From: Arcticibacterium luteifluviistationis
Lineage (GTDB): Bacteria; Bacteroidota; Bacteroidia; Cytophagales; Spirosomataceae
Assembly: GCF_003258705.1 (NCBI RefSeq)
Contig: NZ_CP029480.1
Location: 3,534,001-3,598,000 of the forward strand
Reading direction: 5' to 3'
DNA: 64,000 nt
The notes under the pieces were generated by a model. The model was not told where the DNA came from. It saw only the letters and a list, made by a program, of their open reading frames with translations, and ran no database searches. Position 1 is the stretch's first letter. Each line of letters opens with the position of its first letter. A program made the position numbers and the translations under genes. This document shows, one piece after another, positions 36,198 through 45,815 of the stretch.

Positions 36198-38441
36198 TTA
36201 CCTCAACTCCAAATCACCCGCCAAAACATCTCTAGAGTTAGTACCTACAAAGACTTTGAAAGCTCCTTTTTGAAGTAAAACGTTTCCGTCTTGGTCAAAG
36301 AAAGAAAGCTTGGTGGCTGGCAATTCGAATGTTACTGTTTTTGATTTGCCAGCGGCTATTTCTACTCTGGCGAAATCTTTCAATTCTTTCACTGGTCGCA
36401 CTGGCTGAGAAACCAAATCTCTAATGTAAAGCTGCACTATTTCAGTTCCGTCTACACCTGAAGTATTTTTGATATTGACCGAAACGGTAACAGACTCGTT
36501 CTGATTGATGCTGCTTTTTGAGATTTTCAAACCTGAATATTCGTAACTAGAATAGCTCAAACCATAACCGAAAGGATATAAAGGCTCATTAGGAATATCT
36601 CTGTAACGCGATACCCAGAAATGTTCAGGGCCTTCGTTTCCATCTACATGCGGACGGCTACCGTTATAGTGATTATAATAAACTGGGATTTGCCCCATGG
36701 CTACCGGAAAACTCATCACGGTTTTTGCCGAAGGATTTACATCTCCACTCAATACATCAACTACACCATGGCCATGCTGCGTGCCGCCAATCCAAGTGTA
36801 AAGCACCGTATTAAAATCTTTAACTACATCTGTCATAATCATTGGGCGGCCAGCCTGAACTAAAACTACCACTGGTTTACCTGTAGCTTTCGCATTCGCC
36901 AGCATTTCCATTTGCCCATCAGAAGGCGACACATCGGAAAGCGAACGAGCCTCGCCTGCCAAATCACCAAAAAGCCCAATAGTGGCAATGATTACATCTG
37001 CTTTTTTAGCGGCTTTCTTCATTTCCTTTACAGAGCTTGCATCAAAGTCACCCTCTCTGCTTACCGAGCGAATGAAAGTAACATTGGCTTTTGGGTACTT
37101 TGCTTTTATTCCTTCTAAAATAGTTACCGTGTATTTATGCTCGCCTTGTCCTTTCCAGAAATCTAAAACGTCGTCTTGACTTTCTGCCAAATGACCTAAG
37201 ACCAAAATGTTTTTTGGACTATTCAATGGTAAAACGCCATCCGAATTTTTCAATAAGGTCATGGTGTTTCCTGCTGCTTTTCTAGCTTCTGCCAAATGAG
37301 CATCTGCCATAAGCGTAGCTTTTTCTCTAGCAGCATCATGGTATTTATACGGATTGTCAAATAGGCCAAGCTTGAACTTTAAAGCCAATACTCTTGAAAC
37401 GGCTTCATCCAAAACAGCCATTGGTACCACACCGTCTTTCACAGATTTCACCAAGGTAGTTCTGGTTACTCCAGCTTCCATATCCATGTCAGAACCTGCC
37501 ATGATAGCCTGAATGGCGGCTTGCTCTGCATCTTTAGAATATCCATGATTCATCATTTCGCCAAAAGACGCCCAGTCAGAAACTACCATGCCATCAAAAC
37601 CCCATTTATCTCTCAGCACTTTATTAACCAAGTAATCATTTCCACTGGCTGGCACTCCATCCACAAAATTGAAGCTATTCATCACCGTGGCAGCACCCGC
37701 GTCCACCGCTGCTTTATATGAAGGCAAATAATAATTCCAAAGAGCATATCTGCTCACATCTACCGTGTTATATTCTCTACCTGCTTCCACAGCACCGTAT
37801 GCCGCAAAATGCTTTATAGTAGCCAAAACATGATTTTCATCGAAGTTTCCTTGAAAACCTTTTACTCTGGCAGCGGCAAATTTCCCTTGCAAATATGGGT
37901 CTTCGCCAGAACCTTCCATCACTCTACCCCAGCGTGGCTCGCGAGACATATCCATCATAGGAGCGAATGTCCAATGCAATCCTGCTGAAGAGGCTTCCTT
38001 AGCGGCAATAGATGCAGATTTTTCGGCAGCTGCCAAATCCCATGAAGCGGCCTCAGCCAATGGGATAGGAAAAACGGTTTTGTATCCGTGAATCACGTCA
38101 AAGGCAAATAATAATGGTATGCCCAGTCTTGTTTGTTCTACTGCTATTTTTTGGGTGGCTAATGTTTGCTCTGTTCCTACCACATTTAGGAAAGAGCCCA
38201 CCATACCATCTTTTAATAATTGAATTTTACCCTGTGCTCCAGGGTCGTTTGCTACACTTGGCCCTGTTAAAACTCCACCATTGACTTGGTTTAGTTGACC
38301 CACTTTTTCTTCTACAGTCATTCTAGAAAGCAAATCTGCTATTCTAGCTTCGTCTGAAAGACTTGCGTTTTTATAAGGGGATTGGGCAAAACTTGCAATT
38401 GCCAATAAGGCAAAGGATAGGCTTAAGGTTAATTTTTTCAT
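36198..38441 (-). CDS. bglX: periplasmic beta-glucosidase, glycoside hydrolase family 3 (BglX-like)
   Basis: GH3 enzymes remove terminal beta-glucose or beta-xylose. The 747-residue protein has a signal peptide (to about residue 20) and a TIM-barrel domain with IKHFAAYG at about 209 and the nucleophile Asp289 in MVVSDWAS. The alpha/beta-sandwich domain has VLGHLAESQ. A C-terminal fibronectin-type III-like domain ends near residue 745 (VTFELPATKLSFFDQDGN). All key residues are intact. It is probably the first gene of a short operon with the RraB/TPR protein, esterase and MORN protein. Confidence 0.92.
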   Translation of the reverse strand: MKKLTLSLSFALLAIASFAQSPYKNASLSDEARIADLLSRMTVEEKVGQLNQVNGGVLTGPSVANDPGAQGKIQLLKDGMVGSFLNVVGTEQTLATQKIAVEQTRLGIPLLFAFDVIHGYKTVFPIPLAEAASWDLAAAEKSASIAAKEASSAGLHWTFAPMMDMSREPRWGRVMEGSGEDPYLQGKFAAARVKGFQGNFDENHVLATIKHFAAYGAVEAGREYNTVDVSRYALWNYYLPSYKAAVDAGAATVMNSFNFVDGVPASGNDYLVNKVLRDKWGFDGMVVSDWASFGEMMNHGYSKDAEQAAIQAIMAGSDMDMEAGVTRTTLVKSVKDGVVPMAVLDEAVSRVLALKFKLGLFDNPYKYHDAAREKATLMADAHLAEARKAAGNTMTLLKNSDGVLPLNSPKNILVLGHLAESQDDVLDFWKGQGEHKYTVTILEGIKAKYPKANVTFIRSVSREGDFDASSVKEMKKAAKKADVIIATIGLFGDLAGEARSLSDVSPSDGQMEMLANAKATGKPVVVLVQAGRPMIMTDVVKDFNTVLYTWIGGTQHGHGVVDVLSGDVNPSAKTVMSFPVAMGQIPVYYNHYNGSRPHVDGNEGPEHFWVSRYRDIPNEPLYPFGYGLSYSSYEYSGLKISKSSINQNESVTVSVNIKNTSGVDGTEIVQLYIRDLVSQPVRPVKELKDFARVEIAAGKSKTVTFELPATKLSFFDQDGNVLLQKGAFKVFVGTNSRDVLAGDLELR

Positions 38442-38539
38442 TTATAATTTAGGTTATTCTTATTACTTATAAAGCTACGCAATTATTGCTTCTTTTTATT
38501 CCAAGAATATCTCTAGATTACGTTCTTTAATGGAACACG

Positions 38540-38559
38540 CCTGCCTGTCGGCAGACAGG
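38540..38559. repeat. short GC-rich inverted repeat
   Basis: CCTGCCTGTCGGCAGACAGG forms a ten-base stem with one mismatch. It is GC-rich in an AT-rich gap. It resembles the dispersed CCTGCC/GGCAGG palindromes frequent in Bacteroidota intergenic DNA. It lies downstream of the GyrI-like gene but has no T run. Confidence 0.55.
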
Positions 38560-38592
38560 GATTCCTTTTCTTAGACTGGGATTTAAGGCGTC

Positions 38593-39069
38593 TTACTTTA
38601 TCGGTACCCAAATTTCTTCTTCTGCCTCTGGGTTATTTCTAGCGTTTTCTTCGAGAACTTCAAAATCTGGGCGATTATCTATTTGGTAACCTGACGCAGG
38701 CAGCCATTGACTTAAAATGGTTTTTATCTTTTCAATAAATGCAGGAATACTCTTTCCTTTGTGAAGAAAGATGGCATATTTACCAGCAGGTAATACGAAG
38801 GTTTCCATACCGTCTGGCACATTATTAAAATTAGCAACTTCTACTAAAGCCCATTTTGTAAAAGGTCTATCTACAGACCTATCATACATGGTAAAAGCAG
38901 GGTTTGTACCTTGTAGTGAGAAATAGCCATCATGAATTCGGTTCTGAACCTCATGACGACGAGGCATGAAACCACCCCATAATTGACCCGTGAAATTATT
39001 GGCATAAGTCATTTCTAATGACATCCCAACAAACTTTCTTTCTGGTGAATCAACTATTTTATGCTCCAT
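38593..39069 (-). CDS. GyrI-like effector-binding domain protein
   Basis: The 158-residue protein is a stand-alone GyrI/AraC effector-binding fold: N-terminal strand KFVGMSLEMTY, LWGGFMPRRHEV, central FVLPAGKYAIFLHKG, and the closing acidic strand EEEIWVPIK in which the buried Glu typically contacts cationic ligands. No DNA-binding domain is present, so it probably sequesters or hydrolyses small hydrophobic compounds rather than regulating genes. It is 3 bp from the GNAT gene. Confidence 0.85.
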   Translation of the reverse strand: MEHKIVDSPERKFVGMSLEMTYANNFTGQLWGGFMPRRHEVQNRIHDGYFSLQGTNPAFTMYDRSVDRPFTKWALVEVANFNNVPDGMETFVLPAGKYAIFLHKGKSIPAFIEKIKTILSQWLPASGYQIDNRPDFEVLEENARNNPEAEEEIWVPIK

Positions 39070-39072
39070 TAT

Positions 39073-39519
39073 TTAGTTCAATTTCAAGTCGCAGTTTTGC
39101 TCGTTATCATCTATTACTGCTCCTAAACTTCTATAAAACTCTTTGGCTTTCACATTCCAATGAGATACCTGCCATTTCACTTTTTGACACTTGTTTTCTC
39201 TTGCAAAGTCTATCACTTTATTGATAAGCCCTTTGCCTAAACCCGTTCCTCTATGAGCCGGTTTTACATAGAGGTCGTCCATGTAAATGGATTTTCCACT
39301 CCAGGTATAATAAACAAAGTTATAGGTAGCATATCCTACAATTTGACCGTCAGGTAAAACTGCGGCAAAGCCTTTGAAGTAATCTTTCTCGGCCTTCATT
39401 GTGGTCAAATCATTGACCATCATATGAGGGCGTTTTTCAAAAACAGAGAATTCTTTGAAGAGCTCAAGCAATTGCTCAAAATCATCTTCGCCAAATTCTC
39501 TGATATTAATGTCTTGCAT
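39073..39519 (-). CDS. GNAT-family N-acetyltransferase
   Basis: The 148-residue protein has GNAT motif A with DDLYVKPAHRGTGLGKGLINKV, in which R/H-x-G-x-G/A binds the acetyl-CoA pyrophosphate. Motif B has WNVKAKEFYRSLGAV. The pattern is close to diamine/thialysine acetyltransferases. Its start is 3 bp after the stop of the sugar permease gene, making a three-gene operon with the permease and the GyrI-like gene. Substrate unknown. Confidence 0.88.
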   Translation of the reverse strand: MQDINIREFGEDDFEQLLELFKEFSVFEKRPHMMVNDLTTMKAEKDYFKGFAAVLPDGQIVGYATYNFVYYTWSGKSIYMDDLYVKPAHRGTGLGKGLINKVIDFARENKCQKVKWQVSHWNVKAKEFYRSLGAVIDDNEQNCDLKLN

Positions 39520-39522
39520 ATA

Positions 39523-41124
39523 TTAGTGTCCGCCTTTTGAAGCACCTTTTTTAGCTACTTCGGCATCAAAATCGATACCTTGTTTTCTCAATGTTTTCTG
39601 AGCTACCAAGCCAAAAACAAATAGGAAGATGAAACAACCTGCCGCCAAGGTGTAAGAGAACTGAATGCCTATCATATCCGCTAATTTTCCTTGCATAACT
39701 GGTAAAATAGCTCCTCCCAAAATCATCATGATAAGTAATGCTGAGCCTTGATTGGTAAACTTACCAAGACCTGCCGTACCCAATGAGAAAATACTTGGCC
39801 ATAAAATAGAACAGAAAAGTCCACCAGAAATAAGACAGAAAAGAGCAATATCTCCCGTACTGAAAATACCGATACAGGTCATAATGGCACCTAATGCTGT
39901 AAATATTAACAAGATTAAAACTGGTTTTTCTCTTGCAGCTATGAACGCCAAAATCATAATAACCACACAACCCGCATATGGGTAAAGGTCTGATACATCA
40001 CCACTATAAAGGGAGTTGGCAAATAAAACTACACCAAAGGCCGAAAATGGAACTACCCAAGTCAAAATTTTCTTCCACATGGCAGAAGGATTAAAAGCTG
40101 GCATAGCGGCTGTCCAACGACCTATCATCATACTACCCCAAAATAACGATACATATTTAGATATTTCTGAAGAATCTAAGTCCTGTGTTTCTTTCAAATA
40201 TTCACCGAGGTTTGAACCTACAGTAACCTCCACACCTACATAAACAAAGATGGCGGCCATACCCAGAAGGGCTTGAGGGAAATCAAATACAGAAGTTTCT
40301 TTTCCCGTTAAAGGACCTGAGCTAATACCCCTAAAAAGAGCATAAGCCACAAAGAGCATCATAATACCAAAACTTACCATAATGGCCATCTCGATACTTA
40401 CTGCAATAGACACAAGGGCGAAAATACCCAAGAATGCTAGCGGTACATAAGTTAGTGTATTGTCTACTGTAACTTCTTCTTCATTTTTTATTCTAGGTAA
40501 TTTTGAGACCAAAAAGAAAATAGCCACAATCACGAAAAGAGCTCCTAATATCAAATAAGGAATTTTCACATCTTGGATAGAAGCATTTAATGCGGCATCC
40601 TTTGAAATAGAACCAAAAATGGCATAACTCACTAAAGCTGGCCCTATGGTTCCACCAAAATTATTAACGGCACCACCCATATTAATTCGTTGAGCACCTG
40701 TTTCGGCAGGTCCCAAGGCTATCATGAAAGGCTGCGTAGCTGTTTGCTGAAGACTAAAACCAAGACCTACAATAAATAGACCTCCTAAAAGCAACTCATA
40801 AGACTCTGCAACTGCTGCTGGATAAAACAAAAGCGTACCCAAAGCAGAAAGTCCAAGACCAATAACTATTCCGTTTTTGTAACCAATTTTATTAAGAATA
40901 TCGGTTTTCATAAACTTGGAGAGTATCAAATAAAGCCAAGAACCCACGAAATAGGCAGCATAGAAGGCAAAGTCTACCAACTGGGCTTCGGTTTGTGATA
41001 GGGCAAATTTCTCTTTAAATAATGGAATTAGAATACCATTAGAGGCCGCCACAAAACTCCAAAAGAACCATACGGTCATTAGAGTGTACAGAGCCGGCAT
41101 GTTGTTTTTTTGATTTTCAGACAT
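39523..41124 (-). CDS. MFS sugar permease, FHS (fucose-galactose-glucose:H+) type
   Basis: This 533-residue membrane protein has twelve or more helices. The opening FWSFVAASNGILIPLFKEKFALSQ and the region QQTATQPFMIALGP / QRINMGGAVNNFGGTIGP are marks of the FHS (GluP/FucP) transporters. The middle loop is longer than usual. It likely brings monosaccharides through the inner membrane, consistent with the surrounding glycosidases. It is divergent from an AraC regulator, whose promoter faces away, so AraC may control it. Confidence 0.88.
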   Translation of the reverse strand: MSENQKNNMPALYTLMTVWFFWSFVAASNGILIPLFKEKFALSQTEAQLVDFAFYAAYFVGSWLYLILSKFMKTDILNKIGYKNGIVIGLGLSALGTLLFYPAAVAESYELLLGGLFIVGLGFSLQQTATQPFMIALGPAETGAQRINMGGAVNNFGGTIGPALVSYAIFGSISKDAALNASIQDVKIPYLILGALFVIVAIFFLVSKLPRIKNEEEVTVDNTLTYVPLAFLGIFALVSIAVSIEMAIMVSFGIMMLFVAYALFRGISSGPLTGKETSVFDFPQALLGMAAIFVYVGVEVTVGSNLGEYLKETQDLDSSEISKYVSLFWGSMMIGRWTAAMPAFNPSAMWKKILTWVVPFSAFGVVLFANSLYSGDVSDLYPYAGCVVIMILAFIAAREKPVLILLIFTALGAIMTCIGIFSTGDIALFCLISGGLFCSILWPSIFSLGTAGLGKFTNQGSALLIMMILGGAILPVMQGKLADMIGIQFSYTLAAGCFIFLFVFGLVAQKTLRKQGIDFDAEVAKKGASKGGH

Positions 41125-41440
41125 GGGTTAGGGTTAGGATAGTAAATAATAGATTTCGTTTTCAGGGAAGAAGATCTTCGAATTTTTGAAAGTTCAAAGT
41201 CCTTCTAAAATTCAAAAATAGAAATAACCGTCAATCACTTTCTAAAAAGACCTACTTTTTTGATGGTACTAATGATAATCTACGAGAAGCAATACAGGAA
41301 TATTTAAAATTGACTGAGAATAAGCCGTAGGAACAAGATGACACAATTTTATCCATTAAAAAAATAGCCCTCTTAAATGAATTCCTTATTCTATTAGATT
41401 AAGAATCGATTAATCGTTTCAATCATTCCTAAATTATACT

Positions 41441-41471
41441 TTGTTACATAATACAAATTCAACTATTTTTG
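41441..41471 (+). promoter_or_regulatory. promoter of the AraC-family gene
   Basis: TTG (41441-41443, part of CTTTG), 20-nt spacer, TATTTTTG (41464-41471). The predicted start is near 41477, which puts the true start codon at the ATG 41501 rather than the upstream TTG at 41441 (that triplet is the -33 element). Confidence 0.65.
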
Positions 41472-41500
41472 CTAGCAATATCCTTCCCTATTTAAAAAGA

Positions 41501-42385
41501 ATGGCTCAAGTTTACCGAGAAATAACCCCACTGACGGAATATGACTGTTTCTATGTCATCACCAGAACGAAGACTAATTTTGACTTCCCTCTTCATTTTC
41601 ATGAGGAGTTTGAGTTGAATTTTTTATTGAATGCACAAGGTGTTAAACGAATAGTGGGTGACCACCAAGAAGTCATTGATGATGTAGAATTGGTTTTAGT
41701 GGGCCCCAACCTACCGCACGGATGGATGAACCATGAATACGACCTAGAAAAAAACGGAAAACAGATTGATGAAATAACCATTCAGTTTCATCGGGAATTG
41801 TTTGGCGAAAACTTCTTAAAAAAGAACCAATCTTACTTGGTCACTAAACTGTTTGAAAAATCTGCTAGAGGCATTAGTTTTTCAAAAGAACTCGCTTTAA
41901 AATTAAAACCAAAGCTCCAATCTTTAACCCAAAAAACAGGCTTTGAAAGTATTTTAGATCTCATGAGTATTCTTCATGAGCTTTCTATAGCCGAAGAAGT
42001 ACGATTACTCTCTGACGATACCTTCATGGGTAATAAAACAAGTTTTAATAGCCGAAGAATTGAAGCGGTTTTTGAACACATGAGAAACCATTACGCCAAA
42101 GAAGTGACACTGTCAACGGTTGCTAAAATTGCTGGAATGACGGATGTCTCTTTTAGTAGGTTCATCAAAAAAAGAACAGGGAAAACCTTTATAGACAGTC
42201 TAAATGAAATTAGATTAGGCCACGCTTCCCGAAGGTTAATTGACACCACAGAAACCATTTCAGAAATAGCTTATAAATGCGGTTTTAATAATCTTTCTTA
42301 TTTCAACAGACTTTTCAAATCAAAGAAAAACTGTACGCCTAAGCAGTTCCGTGAGGATTTTGCGGGAACTAGGAAGTTTGTTTGA
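41501..42385 (+). CDS. AraC-family transcriptional regulator
   Basis: I place the start at ATG 41501 (product MAQVYREITP), because the longer frame would begin inside the promoter. The 294-residue protein has an N-terminal cupin sensor (FPLHFHEEFELNFLLNAQG, GPNLPHGWMNHE) that would bind a sugar or related ligand. The C-terminal double helix-turn-helix is at about 195-290 (VTLSTVAKIAGMTDVSFSRF and ISEIAYKCGFNNLSYFNRLF). It is divergent from the FHS permease operon, its most likely target. Confidence 0.9.
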   Translation: MAQVYREITPLTEYDCFYVITRTKTNFDFPLHFHEEFELNFLLNAQGVKRIVGDHQEVIDDVELVLVGPNLPHGWMNHEYDLEKNGKQIDEITIQFHRELFGENFLKKNQSYLVTKLFEKSARGISFSKELALKLKPKLQSLTQKTGFESILDLMSILHELSIAEEVRLLSDDTFMGNKTSFNSRRIEAVFEHMRNHYAKEVTLSTVAKIAGMTDVSFSRFIKKRTGKTFIDSLNEIRLGHASRRLIDTTETISEIAYKCGFNNLSYFNRLFKSKKNCTPKQFREDFAGTRKFV

Positions 42386-42473
42386 TGGCTTTAAGCTTTA
42401 GAGAAATCTTATTTTAGAGCTCCGAATCCCTTATTTCACAATTTCTTCTCAGAATTAACTATCCAAACGTATA

Positions 42474-43595
42474 TCAAGTAGTTCTTTTACTGTAGTTTCT
42501 TACTGCTAGGAAGTTAAACACTACCGCAAAGCCTACCATGGCGAAAAAGTCTGGGAGTAACTCCATAAACGTACTTCCTTTAATAAAGACGGCTCTTATG
42601 ACTCTTATGAAATAAGCTGGAGGATTTATCTTGGTGAGCCACTGTGCCCACTCTGGCATACTCTCAATAGGTGTATAAAGCCCTCCCAAAAGAATAAAAA
42701 TCATCATAAGGAAAAAGGCAAAAAGTGTGGCTTGCTGCTGGGTATCGACAAAAGTACTTACCCAAAGACCTACCCCTAAAACACCCAAAAGATACACCGC
42801 TCCAAAAACATAAACCGTGAGATATGAGCCCACAGGAATAATTCCAAAAATGAGCCATGCGAGCAGCATTCCCAAAGTAATAGAAACCATTCCAAGCACC
42901 CAGAAAGGAATAAGCTTTCCTAAAATAAACTCATGCTTCTTTAAAGGTGTCACATTAAGCTGCTCTATGGTACCTACTTCTTTCTCGGCCACAATGTTTA
43001 ATGCCGCTATAAAACTACCCACCATAGTCACCAAAATAACCAGGATACCCGGCACCATAAACAGATAATAATTAATGTGTGGGTTATACCAATTTGAAGA
43101 AGTAATCTCAATCTGTGGCAAAGGAAACATTCTTGGAAACTGCACCCACTCTTCTCTAATCTCTTGATTAAAACTGTTTATCATTTGACCGGCATAGGCC
43201 ACTCCTAAACTAGCTCTAATGCCATTAACAGCATCTGCTGCCAAATGAAGCGTGTTTTTATTCTCTTTAATTAAATCTCTTTCAAAGTTTGGCGGAATGG
43301 TTAAAATGATATCCGTTTCGCCTCTGCCTGACGTTTCTAAAGACTTTTGGTAAGAGTTATGATATTCTACTAATTGGAAGTAATCAGAAGCGGTAAGTTT
43401 ATCAGTAAGCCTTCTTGAATACGGCGAATGATCTTGATCTACCACAGAAATATTAATCTGTTTCACCTCATAATCTGCCGCCAAAGGAATAACTATCAGC
43501 TGAATAATAGGCATCAAAAGAATTAAACGCAGAATGGCCGGGTCACGGAAAATCTGTTTAAACTCTTTCTCCAATAGAAAAAATAGGTTGTTCAT
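42474..43595 (-). CDS. ABC-2 type efflux permease (YbhR/YhhJ-like), second permease
   Basis: This 373-residue protein has one N-terminal helix (PAILRLILLMPIIQLIVIPL), a large periplasmic domain (residues about 45-175) and five C-terminal helices. The consensus KEVGTIEQLNVTPLKKHEFILGK connects helices 2 and 3, as in ABC2_membrane_3 proteins. With the next upstream permease it would make a heterodimeric transmembrane pore. It is the last gene of the efflux set and lies 56 bp after its partner. Confidence 0.9.
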   Translation of the reverse strand: MNNLFFLLEKEFKQIFRDPAILRLILLMPIIQLIVIPLAADYEVKQINISVVDQDHSPYSRRLTDKLTASDYFQLVEYHNSYQKSLETSGRGETDIILTIPPNFERDLIKENKNTLHLAADAVNGIRASLGVAYAGQMINSFNQEIREEWVQFPRMFPLPQIEITSSNWYNPHINYYLFMVPGILVILVTMVGSFIAALNIVAEKEVGTIEQLNVTPLKKHEFILGKLIPFWVLGMVSITLGMLLAWLIFGIIPVGSYLTVYVFGAVYLLGVLGVGLWVSTFVDTQQQATLFAFFLMMIFILLGGLYTPIESMPEWAQWLTKINPPAYFIRVIRAVFIKGSTFMELLPDFFAMVGFAVVFNFLAVRNYSKRTT

Positions 43596-43651
43596 TTTAT
43601 TGATTTTAAAACCTTAACACTTGAGGGTTTTGGAACTATCTGAACACTCAA

Positions 43652-44758
43652 TCACTCTAACCTTACTTTAAATTTCTTGATGGCTATTGCCAGAAAAACT
43701 ACCGTCATAGCAAAAAGAATGGCTGTTTGTTTCATCACAAAAGCAAAACCAAGGCCTTTCACCATAATGTTGCTAATGATGTTATAATACCATTTGGTAG
43801 GTACCACATTACTGACAATTTGAAGCGGAAGCGGCATATTTTCAATAGGAAACATAAAACCACTAAACACCAAAGCCGGCATAAGAAAACCCACCAAAGA
43901 AATAAACATAGCCACCTGTTGTGTGTCTACCACGGCCGAAATCAACAGCCCTAGAGACAAGGCCGTAAAAATGAACAACAGACTCTCTGCCAAAAGCAGT
44001 GGAATAGACCCTACAATGGGCATATCTAACACATAAACCGCCATCAATAAAATAATGATTACATCTATAAAACATAAAACCAAGTAAGGTACCGCCTTGC
44101 TCAAAACCACCAAAAGTGGTTTCATAGGAGAGACTAAAAGTATCTCCATGGTTCCTGTTTCTTTCTCTTTCACAATGGAAACCGACGTCATCATAGCTCC
44201 CAAAAGCATTAAAATGAGCGTCATCACCCCTGGCACAAAACTGTATGCTCCTTTTAACTGCGGATTATAAAGCATCCGAGTTTCGGTGTTTATTTGAAAG
44301 GGCAATTTTGCTTGCCCAAAAAGTTCGTTTTGATAATCTCTGAATATAGCCGAAGCATAGTTTATCATGATGTTCGAGGTATTTGGGTCTGAAGCATCAC
44401 CAATTAATCGAACTTGAGCCTTATTACTATGTAATAAATTGGCTTGAAAGTTTTCTGGAAAAACAATCACTAACCTAATCTCTCCCCTCCTGAAACTCTC
44501 TTCAATTTCGCTTTCACTCTGCAACACTTTATTGACGCTAAAGTATTTGCTCTGGTCAAACCTATCTATCAGTAATCGAGTAGTTTCATCTTTAGAAAAG
44601 TCGAGGACGCCCACCTCAGAGTTTTTAACCTCGGAGGTTAATGCAAAACCAAAAAGTAACATCATCACAATGGGCAAGCCCATTAAAATAATCATACTCC
44701 TCTTGTCACGCAGTACGTGCCAAAACTCCTTTCTAACAAAAGCGAAAAAGACCTTCAT
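43652..44758 (-). CDS. ABC-2 type efflux permease (YbhS-like), first permease
   Basis: The 368-residue protein has the same layout: N-terminal helix MIILMGLPIVMMLLFGFAL, periplasmic domain, then KEKETGTMEILLVSPMKPLLVVLSK and five further helices. It is homologous with the downstream permease. The stop/start spacing to that gene is short. Upstream, a 316-bp gap with a stem-loop separates it from the ATPase genes, so a secondary promoter or processing site is possible. Confidence 0.9.
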   Translation of the reverse strand: MKVFFAFVRKEFWHVLRDKRSMIILMGLPIVMMLLFGFALTSEVKNSEVGVLDFSKDETTRLLIDRFDQSKYFSVNKVLQSESEIEESFRRGEIRLVIVFPENFQANLLHSNKAQVRLIGDASDPNTSNIMINYASAIFRDYQNELFGQAKLPFQINTETRMLYNPQLKGAYSFVPGVMTLILMLLGAMMTSVSIVKEKETGTMEILLVSPMKPLLVVLSKAVPYLVLCFIDVIIILLMAVYVLDMPIVGSIPLLLAESLLFIFTALSLGLLISAVVDTQQVAMFISLVGFLMPALVFSGFMFPIENMPLPLQIVSNVVPTKWYYNIISNIMVKGLGFAFVMKQTAILFAMTVVFLAIAIKKFKVRLE

Positions 44759-44847
44759 GCTTTAATATTTTACTACTACCCGTCCGACTAAATTTCAAAT
44801 CCCCAAAAAAGCGTACCTTATTGTACTATCGAATCTCAAAAACTACC

Positions 44848-44882
44848 CTCCCCTTTTACTCGGCTCGCTTTCCAGCGGGGAG
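44848..44882. other. stem-loop in the 316-bp gap inside the efflux operon
   Basis: CTCCCC (44848-44853) pairs with GGGGAG (44877-44882), enclosing an inner CGCT-TTCC-AGCG hairpin (sharing one G). The rest of 44759-45074 has only AT-rich sequence; no gene or strong promoter was seen. On the minus (operon) strand no run of T follows the stem directly. Confidence 0.45.
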
Positions 44883-45074
44883 TTCATTTTTTTTCGAAAA
44901 AATATGAACCAAAAAAAACAGTACCCTGTAAACTCACTCACTCAAAACCCTTAGTATTCTTCAGTTTTGAAATAATATTCCTAGTTAAGAATTTTGACCG
45001 TGTTCAGACAGTACAGGGTGATATAAAGATTTTTTTTCTCAGACACCAGTAATATTTTACTCTTGTCAAATCCA

Positions 45075-45815
45075 CTAATCTCCTCTTTTGGCTCCTCTAG
45101 CCAGTTTTAAAAACACTTCATTCATATCCTTTGCCTGAAAAGCCTTTTTCATCTCAGCAGGTGCATCTAAAGCTGCTATGGCACCATCTACCATAATACT
45201 TACACGGTCGCAATATTCTGCTTCATCCATGTAATGTGTGGTTACAAAAACCGTAATACCTCTGCTAGATGCTTCATAAATCATGTCCCAAAACTGACGC
45301 CTTGTAATAGGGTCTACACCACCTGTAGGTTCATCTAAAAATACAATTTTGGGCTCGTGAAGAATGGCGGTAGAAAAAGATATCTTTTGTTTCCAGCCTA
45401 GCGGCAATGAGCCTACCAATTTATCTGCGTGCTCCTCTAGGCCTAACCTTTCAATAAGAGCATTCCCTTTTTCTTTCAGCTGCTTTCTGGGAATACCATA
45501 AATGCCCCCGAAAAAAGTAATATTCTCTCTCACCGTCAAAGTCTCATACAAGGAGAACTTTTGACTCATATAGCCTATGTTTTTTTTGATTTCTTCATTC
45601 TCTTTGTATACATCAAAACCTGCCACACGTGCTATACCTGAGGTGGGTTCTAATAGTCCACAGAGAATTCGCATGGCTGTAGTTTTTCCCGCACCATTTG
45701 CTCCTAAAAAACCAAATATTTCGCCAGCTTTTACGTCAAAACTTATGCCGTCTACTGCGGTGAAGTCACCAAATTTTCTGGTGAGATTGTCAGCATGAAT
45801 TACCACGTCAGTCAT
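45075..45815 (-). CDS. ABC transporter ATPase, second half of a split YbhF-like protein
   Basis: The 246-residue ATPase has Walker A GANGAGKT, Q-loop YMSQKFSLY, a degenerate signature LPLGWKQK in place of LSGGQ, Walker B IVFLDEPTGGVDP and the switch THYMDEAEYCDR. The LPLGW form is typical of the C-terminal domain of YbhF, which in many bacteria is fused to an N-terminal ATPase. Here the two halves are separate genes with an 8-bp overlap. It would drive drug or sodium/proton-linked export with the two permeases. Confidence 0.92.
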   Translation of the reverse strand: MTDVVIHADNLTRKFGDFTAVDGISFDVKAGEIFGFLGANGAGKTTAMRILCGLLEPTSGIARVAGFDVYKENEEIKKNIGYMSQKFSLYETLTVRENITFFGGIYGIPRKQLKEKGNALIERLGLEEHADKLVGSLPLGWKQKISFSTAILHEPKIVFLDEPTGGVDPITRRQFWDMIYEASSRGITVFVTTHYMDEAEYCDRVSIMVDGAIAALDAPAEMKKAFQAKDMNEVFLKLARGAKRGD

